IMG/VR virus record: IMGVR_UViG_3300035670_000099 | Location: 29,612-93,611 of that record | Source of the DNA: a virus | Length of the DNA: 64,000 nucleotides | Reading direction: 5' to 3' (one strand) | Shown here: piece after piece, positions 16,334 to 24,362 of the stretch | How positions within the stretch are numbered: position 1 is the stretch's first letter | How the letters are laid out: each line of letters begins with the position of its first letter | Notes under the pieces: generated by a model | Databases searched by the model: none | Told to the model about the DNA's origin: nothing | Seen by the model: only the letters and a program-made list of their open reading frames with translations | Position numbers and translations under genes: made by a program

Positions 16334-17273
16334 AGTTTTTGTGTAATTTTCCATTTACCACCTTATATTGCTTTAGCCAGTTATAGGCAGTAGATTGGCA
16401 AACACCTAAATAGAGTTTACACCATGCGAATGATTTGCCATTAGAAAGTGCGTTTAAGACTGTTATTTTGACATTGTCATCGTAAGAAGGCCTGCCAATT
16501 TGTAATGGATTTTCAACAAACTGACTTTGGCAACTTTTGCATAAATATTGCTGCCTATTTCCTCTTTTCCCGTTCTTGACAACATTTTTGCTTAAACAGC
16601 TAGGACAAACAACAATATCGTTGACTACATTTTTAAGTAGTTCTATACCTTCAGATTCTAGTTGTTTAATTTGGTATACTGACAAATTTAATAATGACTT
16701 AATATCTTGTATTTTATAATCTTCAATATAAATTAATCTAAGTATTTGTGCGTGCTTGCTTGGAATTTTAGCTAGTATTATCTCTAATTCATCGATAGTA
16801 GAGTTATCAAAGTAACTGATTTCAGGAAGTTCTATGTGAATTTTATCATGAGCTATCGCAGCTTCTTTGGCGGTTAATTCTGAAATAGTCAAGTCCCTAG
16901 CTGATTGTTCATAAGTAATACCTTTCTTTTTAGCATTACGCATTATTTTCTGATAAATGTCTTGGATGTTCCTAGGGATTTTAACTAATCTGTCTTTGTC
17001 CCGCAGGAACATTAACATATATCCATTTATGAAAGGAACAGCAAAGCTGGACAGCTTTTTAGATTTCTCAGGATTATATCTTTCAATAGCTTGGATTAAT
17101 CCTAGACACCCAATTTGTACTAAATCCTCTAATGGAACAGAGCAAGACTTCTGGACTTTTTGAGCAACAGAGTAGACAAGTCCTAAATTTTTTTCTACAA
17201 TCTTATTTCTTATTTTTATGTCTTTACTCTCGTAGTATTTGATTAGCAGCTGTTGGTTAACATCAAAATTCAT
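16317..17273 (-). CDS. Sigma70-family factor fused to IS1 InsA-like zinc-ribbon/HTH domain
   Basis: Numbering here includes one GTG codon before the ATG used. Residues about 22-110 are sigma region 2 (VEKNLGLVYSVAQKVQ, LEDLVQIGCLGLIQAIERYN, FLRDKDRLVKIPRNIQD). Residues about 115-145 resemble region 3 and 160-217 region 4 (ILAKIPSKHAQILRLIYIED with a following HTH). This is the layout of small SigB/SigF-type sigma factors. Residues 224-305 then match InsA of IS1: zinc cysteines C224, C227, C246, C249 (CPSC and CKSC) and a helix-turn-helix ending STAYNWLKQYK. The factor likely redirects RNA polymerase to phage late promoters, with the extra domain adding DNA contacts; that is inferred. No IS element surrounds it. 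Confidence 0.85.
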   Translation of the reverse strand: MNFDVNQQLLIKYYESKDIKIRNKIVEKNLGLVYSVAQKVQKSCSVPLEDLVQIGCLGLIQAIERYNPEKSKKLSSFAVPFINGYMLMFLRDKDRLVKIPRNIQDIYQKIMRNAKKKGITYEQSARDLTISELTAKEAAIAHDKIHIELPEISYFDNSTIDELEIILAKIPSKHAQILRLIYIEDYKIQDIKSLLNLSVYQIKQLESEGIELLKNVVNDIVVCPSCLSKNVVKNGKRGNRQQYLCKSCQSQFVENPLQIGRPSYDDNVKITVLNALSNGKSFAWCKLYLGVCQSTAYNWLKQYKVVNGKLHKNSMMDF

Positions 17274-17313
17274 CACATTAACACAAATGTTACATATTTA
17301 TGTTACTTTAAAA

Positions 17314-17321
17314 ATGGCAAC
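17314..17321 (+). promoter_or_regulatory. WTGGCAAY box upstream of tail completion gene
   Basis: ATGGCAAC, 34 bases (box start to ATG) before the gene at 17348 and preceded by ACTTTAAAA. One of five similarly placed copies; a candidate late-promoter or leader element. Confidence 0.35.
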
Positions 17322-17347
17322 TTTATAGGTAAACTATTCAGGAAACT

Positions 17348-17755
17348 ATGAAAGCTATTTGGAATAAAAATATTAATATTTCTCCTAAAACTGCTACTTA
17401 TACTTGGAGTGCAAATTACGCTCCTATTGTTCATGAAGGCGGTACAAGAAAGGATGGGAGTGATTTTCCTGCTCGTCCCTGGGTTTGGAAAACCGTAGGA
17501 TTAAATGGACAGGAAAGACGTTATGATATTGTACAAGATTTCAATGATAAAATACGTACAGCGAATAGTTTCGATCAATTGTTTGAGGACATTGCAAATA
17601 AACTTGATAGTGAATTTAGGAAGACTATAGAAGCTGAAATATTTACATGGGATGCAGCGACAAAAAGGAAAAATGGCATCACAGTTACGTCTCCAAGAGA
17701 TATTGTTGATTTAGGATTTTTAAGAAACTCTCAATCTAAGTCTATACAGCCATGA
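17348..17755 (+). CDS. Tail completion / neck protein, HK97 gp10-like
   Basis: A 135-residue protein with the signature of HK97-gp10-type proteins: WSANYAPIVHEGGTRKDGS followed by FPARPWVWKTV, equivalent to the family's YAxxVHxG and RPWL motifs. These proteins join the tail to the head. It is first in a rightward tail operon; its stop overlaps the next ATG (ATGA). The family call comes from the motif; the role is established for the family. Confidence 0.75.
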   Translation: MKAIWNKNINISPKTATYTWSANYAPIVHEGGTRKDGSDFPARPWVWKTVGLNGQERRYDIVQDFNDKIRTANSFDQLFEDIANKLDSEFRKTIEAEIFTWDAATKRKNGITVTSPRDIVDLGFLRNSQSKSIQP

Positions 17756-18126
17756 ATGTAGCTGAATTAAACACACAACTAAGAACGCTATTAAGCACAG
17801 AGTTAGGAGTATACAGCAATGGTACTCCTAGTATTTGGGTGTATGGTTCAACAAGCAGTCCACCATCTGTAAGTAATGGACTGGAGTGTTTAATACGTCA
17901 GAATCCGATTGGATATGCCGGCGGATCTAGTGCTGGGCAAAGATATAAACCGCAGCAGTGGGAGATAATTCTTAAGAACTGGAAGCGAGATTCTAATTTA
18001 ATAAAAGCAATATCTAAAATAGAGCAACGTTATTGTGTTATGTCTTTGACACACATACCATTTAGCAATGAATTTATAGAACAGGCAACTATTTTTATTA
18101 AAGATCCAATTTTCATTAACACTTAG
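17752..18126 (+). CDS. Probable tail terminator protein
   Basis: A 124-residue protein placed between the gp10-like protein and the tail-tube genes, where tail terminators (lambda gpU type) usually lie. It has an N-terminal helix (VAELNTQLRTLLSTELG), a beta core (QQWEIILKNWKRD) and a late helix and strand. Overlap with the upstream gene is 4 bases. No unique motif; the call is by synteny and size. Confidence 0.55.
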   Translation: MNVAELNTQLRTLLSTELGVYSNGTPSIWVYGSTSSPPSVSNGLECLIRQNPIGYAGGSSAGQRYKPQQWEIILKNWKRDSNLIKAISKIEQRYCVMSLTHIPFSNEFIEQATIFIKDPIFINT

Positions 18127-18128
18127 TC

Positions 18129-18136
18129 TTGGCAAC
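18129..18136 (+). promoter_or_regulatory. WTGGCAAY box upstream of first tail-tube gene
   Basis: TTGGCAAC, 36 bases before the ATG at 18165, just after the preceding stop. One of five similarly placed copies. Confidence 0.4.
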
Positions 18137-18164
18137 TATTAAGAAAGAAATATAGGGGATTTAT

Positions 18165-19145
18165 ATGCCTTTAGCAACTAGTTCTTTAATATTACAGAAT
18201 ACAAGCTTAGATTTGATTTTATTACCACTTGATGCAAATTATGGTGTACCTAGTCGTACAGTTTCTTTTGCTACTTTAGCGTTGCAAGCAAACGAAAATA
18301 TTGGAGATACCTCTATTAGTGTTTTATCAAGCACTACAGATACTCCTGTTTTTTTGCGCCAAGGAACTTCTTTATCATTTAGTGGTAGTACTGCCGCTCC
18401 ATTTAGGAGGCAAGTAATTGTCAATGAAGACAAAGTTGTTGGGACATCAGCTACTACTTTAAGTGTGACTCCTTTGTTGCGTCCTCTCGTTTCTGGAAGC
18501 GATCCAATAGGAATAGCAATTGTTCCTTTTGTGTCTAATCACGCTAATTTAGTGATTGAGTGTAATACGAGTAATGGTTCGCCAACTATTACTACTACTA
18601 ACTCTTTTGCCGACGTTGAAGTTGGTGATTTTGTTACTGGCGCTGGAGGCACTGGAATACCAGCCAATGCGTATGTTGTGTCAAAAGCAAGTAATACGTC
18701 TTTAACTATTAGCGCAAATGTTACTGCTGATGGCACCGGCGTAAATTTAACTTTTATTTCTCGTATTACTCCAACACCATTAACTGGTATCCAAACGCTT
18801 GATTTAAATAATCAAGAAACTCAAGTTGATACTACTCACTTTGCCTCTGGCGCTGGAACTGAAGCTGCAATTGTTAGATTTAATAGAAGTTACTCAGCAT
18901 CTGGCATTGCGTTAATTGGTGATGAAGCGCTAGAAAGAATTGTAAAAAGAGTAGCTGGTTTTGATAATGCTTTCTTAGGCAGAGAAGTATATGCTGTTTC
19001 AACCACTTCGGATGGTGAATCTATCCATGGTGTTGCAAAAATTATGGCATTAAACTTGCCTGCCAACCAAAACGAAGTTAAGAAATACTCTTTTACTCTT
19101 ATGTATCAAGGCAATGCTGCTTGGGTACAACCTTACTCTTATTAG
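18165..19145 (+). CDS. Major tail tube protein paralogue 1, with insert domain
   Basis: A 326-residue protein starting MPLATSSLILQNTSLDLILL after an AGGGG Shine-Dalgarno. The C-terminal half shares with the next two genes the block IQTLDLNNQETQVDTTHF, then IVRFNRSYSASGIALIGDEA, GREVYA and LNLPANQNEVKKYSFTLMYQ. This copy alone has an extra segment of about 80 residues (roughly 125-205, with VGDFVTGAGGTGIPANAYVV). It resembles a beta domain that would project from the tube. Tail-tube identity is inferred from operon position, abundance-type codon runs and triplication. Confidence 0.65.
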   Translation: MPLATSSLILQNTSLDLILLPLDANYGVPSRTVSFATLALQANENIGDTSISVLSSTTDTPVFLRQGTSLSFSGSTAAPFRRQVIVNEDKVVGTSATTLSVTPLLRPLVSGSDPIGIAIVPFVSNHANLVIECNTSNGSPTITTTNSFADVEVGDFVTGAGGTGIPANAYVVSKASNTSLTISANVTADGTGVNLTFISRITPTPLTGIQTLDLNNQETQVDTTHFASGAGTEAAIVRFNRSYSASGIALIGDEALERIVKRVAGFDNAFLGREVYAVSTTSDGESIHGVAKIMALNLPANQNEVKKYSFTLMYQGNAAWVQPYSY

Positions 19146-19156
19146 GAGAATGAATC

Positions 19157-19942
19157 ATGCCTTTAGCTACCGCGTCTCAGATTTTACAGTCTTTTTCTCT
19201 CGAGATGATGCTTTTGCCATTAGATACTTTTGGTGCTGCCAATAGATCTTCTACTGGGTATCCTTCTGCAACTATTACCACAACTGGTGCTGCTGTAGGC
19301 GCTACTTCTTTAAGCATAAGTGCTAGTTCTAGTATTGGCTCTTCAACAAGCTTTGCTATTAATGCTGGAACAGCTTTATCTTTTGCCCCTGCTAGTAATA
19401 TAAAGTCTAGACAACAAGTTGTAGTAACTCAAGATGTTCAAAGTCTTACAACTTCATCTACGTCAGTTTCTATTTCTCCATTACTTCGCCCAATAGCAGC
19501 CTCATCAACTGCTACTTTAATTTATCAAACAGACGCTAATATTAGTGCTGGCGCTACAAAGCTATTGCCATTAAGTGGTATTCAAACAATGGACTTGAAC
19601 AATCAAGAAACTCAAGTTGATACTACTCACTTTGGCTCTGGCGCTGGCACTGAAGCTGCAATTGTTAGATTCAATAGAAGTTATTCTGTATCTGGAATTG
19701 CATTAATTGGTGATGAATGTTTAGAAACTGTTGTTAAAAGAGCAGCTGGTTTTGATAACGCTAGACTTGGCAGAGAAGTGTATGCAATTACAACAATGCC
19801 TGATGGAGAAAGAATTGCTGGTGTTGCAAAAATCATGGCATTGAACTTGCCTGCCAACCAAAACGAAGTTAAGAAATACTCTTTCACATTGATGTATCAA
19901 GGTTCTATTTACGAATGGACTGCTCCTTACTCTAATTTTTAG
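19157..19942 (+). CDS. Major tail tube protein paralogue 2
   Basis: A 261-residue paralogue of the preceding gene without the insert. It starts MPLATASQILQSFSLEMMLL after AGGAG. The C-terminal block is almost identical to copy 1 (IQTMDLNNQETQVDTTHF, GREVYAITTMPDGERIAGVA), and the DNA is also near identical there, pointing to recent duplication or gene conversion. It is 11 bases from copy 1. This is the shortest Ser/Thr-rich version and may be the main tube subunit. Confidence 0.65.
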   Translation: MPLATASQILQSFSLEMMLLPLDTFGAANRSSTGYPSATITTTGAAVGATSLSISASSSIGSSTSFAINAGTALSFAPASNIKSRQQVVVTQDVQSLTTSSTSVSISPLLRPIAASSTATLIYQTDANISAGATKLLPLSGIQTMDLNNQETQVDTTHFGSGAGTEAAIVRFNRSYSVSGIALIGDECLETVVKRAAGFDNARLGREVYAITTMPDGERIAGVAKIMALNLPANQNEVKKYSFTLMYQGSIYEWTAPYSNF

Positions 19943-19970
19943 TATGGCTTACTAAAAGCTAGGGGGATAA

Positions 19971-20699
19971 ATGGCTTCTACTTCGCAACCACTAAGAAGT
20001 TGCTGCTTAGAAATATTGCTGCTTGACGTTAATTCTGATGGCAGCACTATTACTGATTTGTTTAAGACAGAAATAGAAGTAGTAGAGACGGCAAACATCT
20101 CTGCTACTTCTGTTAAACTGCGCAGTTATACTGATGTATTCTTACCTGCTGGCACTTCTCTATCTTTTGTTAATCCAGACGCTGACGGCATAAATACATA
20201 CAGAAAGCAAATTATATTAACAGAAGACACAACGATAGAAGAATTTACTACAACTGTTAAAATCTATCCTTTACCTTATTCTTTGCGGCAGGGTGACATA
20301 GCAGAAGCCATAGAAGGAATTTTGCCATTATTTGGATTGCAAACAATTGATTTATCTTCCCAAGAAACTCAAGTAGAAACAACAAATTTTCGCTCTGGAA
20401 AAGGCGTAAATAATGCTTTTGTAAGATTAGCTAAAACATGTAATGTCACTGGCATAGCATTGGCAGGAGATAGAGCATTAGAAACTATAGTAAAACCAGT
20501 TGGTATTTTCTCTAGTGAACTATTTGGCAGGGATGTATATGTAGCTGTTACAATGCCAAATGGCGAGCGATTTGAAGGTATAGCTAAAATAGGATCTATG
20601 GCATTACCAGCTAATCAAAATGATGTCCAAAAATTCAGCTTTACTTTACTATTCCAAGGTGAAGATTTTGTTTGGCATCCTCCCTTCATTTTTAGTTAA
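19971..20699 (+). CDS. Major tail tube protein paralogue 3, diverged
   Basis: A 242-residue, more diverged third copy. It keeps the shared block as LQTIDLSSQETQVETTNF, SGIALAGDRALETIVKP-like spacing, and LPANQNDVQKFSFTLLFQG, but the surrounding sequence differs. It has a good AGGGGG Shine-Dalgarno. A distinct role such as tube initiator, terminal ring or minor tube subunit is possible. An 8-bp inverted repeat (20711-20718 with 20736-20743) follows the stop but lacks a T tract. Confidence 0.6.
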   Translation: MASTSQPLRSCCLEILLLDVNSDGSTITDLFKTEIEVVETANISATSVKLRSYTDVFLPAGTSLSFVNPDADGINTYRKQIILTEDTTIEEFTTTVKIYPLPYSLRQGDIAEAIEGILPLFGLQTIDLSSQETQVETTNFRSGKGVNNAFVRLAKTCNVTGIALAGDRALETIVKPVGIFSSELFGRDVYVAVTMPNGERFEGIAKIGSMALPANQNDVQKFSFTLLFQGEDFVWHPPFIFS

Positions 20700-20742
20700 T
20701 CCATGATATTATTATTGTGCAACTAATTTGGTACAACAATAA

Positions 20743-20985
20743 TTGAAAATACTAACTGATAACACACGAGTGCTAGCAATTCTGGTAAACTGTAGACAAA
20801 ACGGCAATAAATTATTGTGTGGAGCAGCAGTTTTTAAGGGCGGATTATCAGGAAACATAAAAGTATACGATATATCAGATCCCTCTGTCTCGTTTACTAT
20901 CAAAGTCCCGGAGTCAGTTGCTTTAGTTGCTACAACAGAAACATTTGCTGATTACTACGATTCGTTTGAACTATTATTGGTGTAA
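20743..20985 (+). CDS. Small hypothetical protein in the tail operon
   Basis: An 80-residue frame between the tail-tube and chaperone genes. The only usable start is TTG right after an in-frame stop, with no clear Shine-Dalgarno, so initiation is doubtful. The sequence (VLAILVNCRQNGNKLLCGAA, VSFTIKVPESVALVATTETF) looks like a small beta-sandwich and is compatible with a coding sequence. No family recognised. Confidence 0.45.
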   Translation: MKILTDNTRVLAILVNCRQNGNKLLCGAAVFKGGLSGNIKVYDISDPSVSFTIKVPESVALVATTETFADYYDSFELLLV

Positions 20986-20990
20986 TAAAC

Positions 20991-21755
20991 ATGCTGCCAT
21001 TAATTCAAAAAAAAAGTTTACCAGAAATCATCAAAGTCGGAACTGATGAATCTGGATATTTGTATTTAGCTAAAACAAAATCTATCACAGTTGGGGAGAG
21101 GCAAGAACTATCTGAACACGAAAGAAAGCGTGGACAAGGTAGCGTAATGGCATCAAATCTAATTAACAAAATTGCCAAAGAAAAAAGCATCAGCACAGTT
21201 GAAGCACGTAATCTACTTGGTGGTATTGATAACTTAGATAATAGTCAAATTGTGGAAGAATATGCCAAAGAATTTTACGATTTGTCTACATTTATTGGCT
21301 CTGCTGACTTAGATATTAAAGTTGCTGTAGCGCATATCATTATTAAGAATAGAGTTGCTTACCCAATCAAAGTTGCTGTAGATGGCAACATAAATGACAA
21401 GAAGTTAACAGTTGAACCATTAACAGTTAATTTAACACATAGGCAAGGCATTAGAATAGGCAGTAGCTACATTATTGCTGAAGGAAATTATGAAATAGAT
21501 AACACGTTGATTAAAACGCAGCCATTACCAGCTTCTATTAAAGCAGGCAGCGTTGGATTTTTGTCATCCAATTATTTCTATGTGCTTGGAAGTTCTGAGT
21601 GGACATTAGAAATGACTAAGCAGCTAGATGAAATTCTTATTAACGATATTTATGACTTTTTCCAAAATGAATCTAACAGATGGGAATCTGTAGAGACAGT
21701 TGTACAAGATGAGCCGGGGGAGGACAAGACTCAACTAGCGTTACCGATGGAATAG
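20991..21755 (+). CDS. Tail assembly chaperone, G-like part
   Basis: A 254-residue protein, mostly alpha-helical and acidic at the C-terminus (QDEPGEDKTQLALPME), in the position of lambda gpG. A second frame, -1 relative to it, opens within its last 43 bases and runs on to 22126 without its own convincing start codon. This is the hallmark of the G/GT chaperone pair. Such chaperones coat the tape measure before tube assembly. Here the tape measure is encoded 18 kb away on the other strand, so the usual gene adjacency is lost. Confidence 0.65.
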   Translation: MLPLIQKKSLPEIIKVGTDESGYLYLAKTKSITVGERQELSEHERKRGQGSVMASNLINKIAKEKSISTVEARNLLGGIDNLDNSQIVEEYAKEFYDLSTFIGSADLDIKVAVAHIIIKNRVAYPIKVAVDGNINDKKLTVEPLTVNLTHRQGIRIGSSYIIAEGNYEIDNTLIKTQPLPASIKAGSVGFLSSNYFYVLGSSEWTLEMTKQLDEILINDIYDFFQNESNRWESVETVVQDEPGEDKTQLALPME

Positions 21756-22126
21756 ATTGGAAAAAACTGTATTGGCGTATTCAATCTTATCAAATCAAAG
21801 ATAGAAGATTTAGTGACTGGGAAACTTATTTGCAGCAGCCAGATTATGTAGTATTTGAATGTATTACTGAGATGGAATCTTTACGCATGGCTCAGTCAAA
21901 CATTGACTCTAGAGTTCATGCAATTGGCTGGGCTGGACTATTCAATGGATTTAAAGGAAAGGAAGATCCATCTATTGATTACACTGAATTGCTGCCTTTT
22001 CCAAATCAAGCCCACAATCCAAAATGCAAATTGAGTGATGTCACAAAAGCGATTATTAACGAAGCTATACGTAAAAAAGATTTACCATTGATTTCGTTGA
22101 CTAGCTTAGCTCTACTGTTAAATTAA
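21713..22126 (+). CDS. Tail assembly chaperone, T-like part made by -1 frameshift
   Basis: The -1 frame is open from just after a TGA (21710) to 22126, about 137 residues. Coding-like sequence is present from the start (WKKLYWRIQSYQIKDRRFSD), well before the first possible start codon, a TTG at 21830. The overlap with the G-like frame contains CCGGGGGAGG (21714-21723), where a glycyl-tRNA on GGG can slip back. The fused product would be about 380 residues. The exact slip position is inferred; the overlapping frames are plain. Confidence 0.65.
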   Translation, partial: AGGGQDSTSVTDGIDWKKLYWRIQSYQIKDRRFSDWETYLQQPDYVVFECITEMESLRMAQSNIDSRVHAIGWAGLFNGFKGKEDPSIDYTELLPFPNQAHNPKCKLSDVTKAIINEAIRKKDLPLISLTSLALLLN

Positions 22127-22156
22127 AAAGCACTGCTGATAAATGCAGTGCTTTTT
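22125..22156. terminator. Bidirectional intrinsic terminator
   Basis: AAAAAGCACTGC and its perfect complement GCAGTGCTTTTT surround an 8-base loop. It ends the rightward tail operon and the convergent leftward small-gene operon. Confidence 0.9.
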
Positions 22157-22160
22157 AGTG

Positions 22161-22319
22161 TTATATAATTATTGCTCCAAACATTAATGCCGCCGATTCT
22201 AAGGACGATTCAATTGTTAGCTTTTTGCCATCGCTGGCGTAGATTTTTCCACCAACACTCCTGACATAATCAATGAAAGCATTCAGGCTTTCTTTGTGTT
22301 CAAATATAACCTGAGTCAT
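22161..22319 (-). CDS. Small hypothetical protein (52 aa)
   Basis: A 52-residue protein, MTQVIFEHKESLNAFIDYV onward. Its ATG overlaps the upstream stop by one base (TAATG), a strong sign that the frame is translated. It ends four bases before the terminator and is the last of four genes in a promoter-to-terminator operon. An amphipathic N-terminal helix is visible; no family recognised. Confidence 0.7.
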   Translation of the reverse strand: MTQVIFEHKESLNAFIDYVRSVGGKIYASDGKKLTIESSLESAALMFGAIII

Positions 22320-22684
22320 TAGTCATTTGATGCCCATTGCAAGAAATTATAGAATTCTAACGCCCACTCTAGAAAGTTGTAAACAACGTTTCTAACAGCT
22401 TCCTGATTGCTTCTTTGCTCAGGAGATAATGTCTCTCCCCCAAAGAAAGAAAGAGTCTCCTCAGAGAAATTTTGCCATGGTGAGATGGCGTGATCGAATT
22501 CCTTGTCAGAATCAATGCCAATTTTGACGTTTTGCTTGATTTGTTCAACTATCAAGCTATCCAAATCGGACGTTAATTCGGCAAATTGTTCCTCTTCAGT
22601 ATATCTTTGCCACAAATTGAAATCATCTGATTTAATTATCTCTCCAAAATCAAATGAATCGTACTCAGTGACTACTTCAATCAT
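22319..22684 (-). CDS. Hypothetical acidic protein (121 aa)
   Basis: A 121-residue, acidic, Phe/Trp-containing protein (MIEVVTEYDSFDFGEIIKSD). The start used follows AAGGAGG at good spacing and overlaps the upstream stop by 8 bases; fifteen upstream codons in frame are within the previous gene. Small acidic early proteins of this kind are common among host-takeover or anti-defence factors, but there is no motif to support that here. Confidence 0.7.
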   Translation of the reverse strand: MIEVVTEYDSFDFGEIIKSDDFNLWQRYTEEEQFAELTSDLDSLIVEQIKQNVKIGIDSDKEFDHAISPWQNFSEETLSFFGGETLSPEQRSNQEAVRNVVYNFLEWALEFYNFLQWASND

Positions 22685-23054
22685 ACAATTTCCCTCCTTT
22701 GTTTGTTCTCTTTGTACGATTTGTTTCAATTATCTCACCATCATGAAGCACTACTAAACATGCTTCATCTGTTGAGTATATGGTTTTGCCCCCAGTGGCA
22801 GGGCATAACAACAACACAAGAATATCAGTGCTGTTGTCTTTGGCTGGGATAATTTCATTGTCCACTAGCTCAACTTCTCCTTGTGTCCAGCCGACTCCAT
22901 CAGGGAGAACTCCCTTGGGAACAAAGTCGTCGTACCCATGATACGAAACTTGAATTTCTGGCGATACATTGATGTCCGTCCCTTGACATTTGCCATCCAG
23001 CGTTTGTATGCCGGCAAATTTAATTCCAAACTCATCGATAGTGTATGTATTCAT
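22677..23054 (-). CDS. Hypothetical protein (125 aa)
   Basis: A 125-residue protein, MNTYTIDEFGIKFAGIQTLD onward, with a beta-rich core (TDILVLLLCPATGGKTIYST) and a basic tail. The ATG overlaps the upstream stop (ATGA). Its last codons supply the Shine-Dalgarno of the next gene (GGAGGG). No recognised family. Confidence 0.7.
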   Translation of the reverse strand: MNTYTIDEFGIKFAGIQTLDGKCQGTDINVSPEIQVSYHGYDDFVPKGVLPDGVGWTQGEVELVDNEIIPAKDNSTDILVLLLCPATGGKTIYSTDEACLVVLHDGEIIETNRTKRTNKGGKLYD

Positions 23055-23242
23055 TCCTCTTCCTCCTTCAATATTGTTTGTGCTACCATTAGCAGCGAAT
23101 ATGCTTGCTGCTGAATTTCTTGTTCATCTGTAAACAGATATTTACAGTATGCGTAGGCAAGTGAGCCACCTTGCTCACTGCTTACATCAATTCCTTGCTC
23201 TTTAGCAAAGCTAACGAATAGATATATATCTTCCAAGTTCAT
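23051..23242 (-). CDS. Small hypothetical protein (63 aa), first gene of early-type operon
   Basis: A 63-residue helical protein (MNLEDIYLFVSFAKEQGIDV) ending in four glutamates. The ATG at 23242 is preferred over an in-frame TTG twelve bases upstream. It follows a near-consensus promoter with a leader of about 20 bases. Function unknown. Confidence 0.65.
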   Translation of the reverse strand: MNLEDIYLFVSFAKEQGIDVSSEQGGSLAYAYCKYLFTDEQEIQQQAYSLLMVAQTILKEEEE

Positions 23243-23269
23243 GCCAAAATTCAAAACTCAATCCATCTA

Positions 23270-23298
23270 ATAGTAGATGATTTTCAGGATAATGTCAA
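23270..23298 (-). promoter_or_regulatory. Near-consensus sigma70 promoter, leftward
   Basis: On the minus strand: TTGACA (23298-23293), 17-base spacer, TACTAT (23275-23270). It drives the four-gene operon ending at the 22125 terminator. Confidence 0.8.
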
Positions 23299-23307
23299 TA
23301 GATTATC

Positions 23308-23622
23308 TTATTTTTTCTTATGCAATTGCTTATAATTACGCTGTAGCATTTTAGTGAAAGCTGGAGTATTTTTATTTTTCCAGACTGGATTATCTTTATT
23401 AGTTAACCAATTAGTAGTAGAGTGGCATATATTTTTATGACAGTATTTGCATACGGGGAAGATGTTAATTCCGTATCTGTCTCCTGACTTTCTATAGCTA
23501 GAATGATGTATTTCTTGACTGTCATTGATTTTGCAGCAACAACACTTACCACCAACATTGCTATGCGCTATTGCTGCTTTCTTTTTATACTTCTTTAGAT
23601 TGCCATATCTTTGCTGATACAT
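23308..23622 (-). CDS. HNH endonuclease-like protein
   Basis: A 104-residue basic protein with an HNH-type zinc core: CCCC at 27-30, EIHHSSYRK with H39/H40, GINIFPVCKYCHKNICH with N53, C58, C61, H62 and H67. Zinc pairs plus the HH-N-H pattern support an HNH nuclease. The ATG overlaps the endolysin stop (TAATG). It could be a free-standing homing-type nuclease or one used in packaging. It lies in the lysis-type operon and not beside a terminase. Confidence 0.75.
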   Translation of the reverse strand: MYQQRYGNLKKYKKKAAIAHSNVGGKCCCCKINDSQEIHHSSYRKSGDRYGINIFPVCKYCHKNICHSTTNWLTNKDNPVWKNKNTPAFTKMLQRNYKQLHKKK

Positions 23623-24362
23623 TAATAAGGGAATATTACTCTACCACTTGGGCGTATATCAGCATGGAAAAATCCTTTATTTCTTCCCATAAATACAGCA
23701 TCTCCTAGTCCTGTAAAATTGGAGGACAAAAGCACTTGCCAAAGTCTTCTAAAATCACCATTAACTGGTTGCATATCTAATGCTTTGAAATAAATATGCT
23801 GACTATTCCTAGCACCACCAATAGATTTGTTTACAGCAGGTGGACGATAGCCGGAAGTAATTCTAATTGGTGAGCCAAATTTATCTCTGACTTCTCCCCA
23901 TGTTCTAGCTAATCTGATAGCGTTCGCCACATGCTCCGACGATATAGGAACTCTTGTGCAGTCTTTAGTAGCTTCTCCCCAAGTCAGTGGAACATTATCA
24001 ACAATTAATGTATTTGCATACACTATTTTTCCACCTGGCAGCATCATACTTGGTTGACTATCAACTTTGTCTGTTTCACTTGCCGCGCATTCTTCTTTAT
24101 CTTGAAGTTCTAATAGTTCCTTTGCAGTTGTAACACCAAGAAATAGAGGATACTCAAGATTTTTATCAGACTTAAAATCTATAAATGCTTGCTTGGTGTT
24201 GTTCCCAACAATGCCATCTACAGTAATTTTAAGCAAAGATTGAATTTCTTTAACTAATTCTACTGGTAATTCGGAAATATGAATTGCAGTAGAATTAGTG
24301 CTTATGAATTTCTCAAGATTTTGCATGACTGGTAAAGATAATATCAATACCAATCTTAGCAT
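23622..24362 (-). CDS. Endolysin: peptidoglycan-binding domain plus M15 peptidase
   Basis: A 246-residue lytic enzyme. Residues about 32-65 match a PG_binding_1 domain (IQSLLKITVDGIVGNNTKQA). Residues about 125-246 are a Peptidase_M15_3 domain: ITSGYRPPAVNKSIGG, then SQHIYFKALDMQP with H189 and D196, then FFHADIRPSG with H233. These are the zinc-ligand and catalytic positions of the family. LTWGEATKD before it is typical of cyanobacterial M15 proteins. The first residues (LRLVLILSL) are hydrophobic but too short for a sure signal peptide; MQNLEKF twelve codons on is an alternative start. The upstream stop directly abuts the ATG. Confidence 0.9.
   Translation of the reverse strand: MLRLVLILSLPVMQNLEKFISTNSTAIHISELPVELVKEIQSLLKITVDGIVGNNTKQAFIDFKSDKNLEYPLFLGVTTAKELLELQDKEECAASETDKVDSQPSMMLPGGKIVYANTLIVDNVPLTWGEATKDCTRVPISSEHVANAIRLARTWGEVRDKFGSPIRITSGYRPPAVNKSIGGARNSQHIYFKALDMQPVNGDFRRLWQVLLSSNFTGLGDAVFMGRNKGFFHADIRPSGRVIFPY

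Noticed and set aside
16317-16560. IS1 insertion suspected from the InsA-like domain
   Set aside because: No inverted repeats, target duplication or InsB frame; the domain is continuous with the sigma factor.
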